Source: JAQCEJ01 sp040881995
Lineage (GTDB): Bacteria; Planctomycetota; Planctomycetia; Planctomycetales; Planctomycetaceae
Length of the DNA stretch: 45,442 nt
Reading direction: 5' to 3'
Assembly: GCA_040881995.1 (NCBI GenBank)
Contig: JBBECD010000025.1
Span: 1-45,442, forward strand
A model generated the notes under the pieces. It was not told the origin of the DNA. It made no database searches and saw nothing but the letters and a program-made list of their open reading frames with translations. A program made the position numbers and the translations under genes. This document shows, one piece after another, positions 44,245 to 45,442 of the stretch; the stretch's first letter is position 1, and each line of letters begins with the position of its first letter.

Positions 44245-44583
44245 TTATTTTACTCCTGTTTTTGCGGTCGCATTAAGTAATACAAACCGCATTCCTTATC
44301 GTCTTAACGTTCGTGAACTTCGCGGAAATCGGCGGGCGCATAGCACTGGTTCAGCCGGTGCTACTTTTTCATCTTAACTGCAGATGATTTGGACAAGTCC
44401 CGCGACATCGATTGGTCGGGGTAACTTACCGTGTCGAAGTCGAAGAGCGCTGGCAAAAGCTATGGCAACCGGCGTTTGCGCCGACTGTCAGTGCGGTAAG
44501 AATGACGACGAGGCAGTCGCGAGTTGTACGTTTCTCACGAGAACACTTTGGATGGGTCAAGCTGGTCGGAAGCATATGCCCAA
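44245..44583. other. AT-rich intergenic spacer
   Basis: 339 bases between two minus-strand genes. The only structure I see is the hairpin at 44341-44363, listed separately. Plus-strand frames across 44384-44675 are antisense or without features. Confidence 0.6.
44341..44363 (+). repeat. TAGCAC...GTGCTA hairpin followed by a short T-run
   Basis: TAGCACTGG and CCGGTGCTA pair across a 5-base loop (one G-T pair), followed on the plus strand by CTTTTTC. On the plus strand this resembles a weak terminator, but the flanking genes run the other way, so it is more likely a dispersed palindrome. Confidence 0.5.
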
Positions 44584-45216
44584 TCATTGCTGAGCCGACG
44601 GCGGTTGTTTCACGAGCCATTTCGCCCAAAGCCGCAGGCCGCGTTTCAATCCTTCCGGGTCTTGACGACGTTTAAGCTCTACATCAATGCCGGTGATTGA
44701 AGAAAGTGCGTTTGCGATCGATTTGTGAATAACACCGTGGATCGTCGCGTTTTCGCTGCCAACCTCTAAGATCGCCATATAGTCGCCATAGATGAGAAGA
44801 AATGGCACCGCGTCTTTGTTTTTGAGCCGGCCGAGTGCTCGTAACGCCTCGATTTGAACGTCTTCACTCTGATGCACGAGGCAGGCGTGCAACGACCAGA
44901 CGGCTTGTTCGCGTTCGAGGCGCTCGACCGCCTCGAACCAATCGACATTGCGCTTGTGTTGGATATCTAGCAACTCAAATGCTTCGCGAATTTCGGGGCG
45001 AGTTATTTCGTTGCATATTCGTCCCCTCAATTCGGTCGAGAGTGACGGCAAGACGGGATAATTTTCGCCCGGCCCCAACCGGGTCGTGGCAGCTTTGAGC
45101 AAGTCTCCGGGAGAAGGCTTGGCGGCTGAGTGATTTTCCGCGTCTCGCGCGCTCGCACCGATTGTCAGTGCGACAAAACCGGCGACGACCCAAATCACGT
45201 GCTGAATATTTCTCAT
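44584..45216 (-). CDS. Small exported protein of unknown function
   Basis: A 210-residue protein with a clear signal peptide (about 6-24, ending A-S-A-R). The mature part is helical; E-A-L-R-A-L-G-R-L-K-N-K-D-A-V-P-F-L-L is a HEAT-like repeat unit. The C-terminal portion is Lys/Arg-rich and ends with W-A-K-W-L. GAAAGG precedes the ATG. It shares signal, helical-repeat style and strand with the 404-residue protein to its left; whether they are paralogues is unclear. Function unknown. Confidence 0.75.
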   Translation of the reverse strand: MRNIQHVIWVVAGFVALTIGASARDAENHSAAKPSPGDLLKAATTRLGPGENYPVLPSLSTELRGRICNEITRPEIREAFELLDIQHKRNVDWFEAVERLEREQAVWSLHACLVHQSEDVQIEALRALGRLKNKDAVPFLLIYGDYMAILEVGSENATIHGVIHKSIANALSSITGIDVELKRRQDPEGLKRGLRLWAKWLVKQPPSAQQ

Positions 45217-45442
45217 GGAAACGCCTTTCGGGGATAGAGGATTTCGATCCCGTGCGATTACCTAACCATCCTTCTTGTGACGCTCGGCGAACCAATTGGT
45301 TCCCACGATTCTACAGAAACACATCATTCTTTTCCTATCTTGGTTGGAGCAAAAGGGGTCAAGACCAGAAAATGATGAATGCGGAATGAGGGTGCACGTC
45401 AGCTTTTGCGCGCAGAGGTGCGGACTGAAAATCGTCAATAGG
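45217..45442. other. Right-edge spacer
   Basis: 226 bases upstream of the last minus-strand gene. I see no convincing gene; it should hold that gene's promoter and ribosome binding site (GAAAGG near 45223-45228). Confidence 0.5.

Overview
The window looks like a chromosomal segment of a high-GC planctomycete. This is an inference from gene content and style: a MoxR/DUF58/BatA-type cluster with very large envelope proteins, an NPCBM/NEW2-domain protein, trypsin-like/PDZ proteins, a Tad pilus locus, a Tat-exported Gfo/Idh/MocA protein, a sulfatase-like protein and many short palindromic intergenic elements. I cannot assign a genus. No rRNA, tRNA or CRISPR array was recognised.

Layout, left to right. 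(1) 1-308: the first 20 codons of an IS110-like transposase run off the left edge on the minus strand, preceded by a structured non-coding stretch that could be the element's left end. (2) 309-1484: a sulfatase-fold protein whose catalytic and metal residues look replaced. (3) 1770-14390, plus strand: a tightly packed cluster encoding a MoxR AAA+ ATPase, a DUF58 protein, two membrane-anchored VWA proteins, a multi-TM coiled-coil protein, a very acidic/Q-rich exported protein and a small exported partner. Several genes overlap by 4 or more bases, so they are probably co-translated and act together at the envelope. (4) 14526-15689: an exported NPCBM protein. (5) 15747-20768: three consecutive trypsin-like/PDZ genes; the first keeps its catalytic triad and the next two have lost it. 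(6) 20854-21663: uppP, undecaprenyl-diphosphate phosphatase, convergent with the next block.

(7) 21667-32228, minus strand: two giant genes overlapping by ATGA. The upstream 1178-residue protein and each half of the downstream 2342-residue protein share one plan (signal, about 1000-residue mostly beta ectodomain, C-terminal membrane helices) and carry the same module at nearly the same relative position. This is the best candidate here for an undescribed system: three copies of one large envelope module, two of them fused. (8) 32550-33323, minus: an inositol-monophosphatase-family enzyme. (9) 34098-41450, plus: a compact Tad/Flp pilus locus (prepilin peptidase, TadE-like, CpaB, TadG-like, CpaF, TadB, TadC) with no Flp pilin, secretin, CpaE/TadZ or TadD in view, and with palindromic elements in several spacers. 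(10) 41453-42760, minus: a Tat-exported Gfo/Idh/MocA protein with ETP in place of the usual EKP. (11) 43030-45216, minus: two exported proteins of unknown function in a visibly more AT-rich region.

All functional statements come from reading the sequence and recalling protein families; no searches were run.
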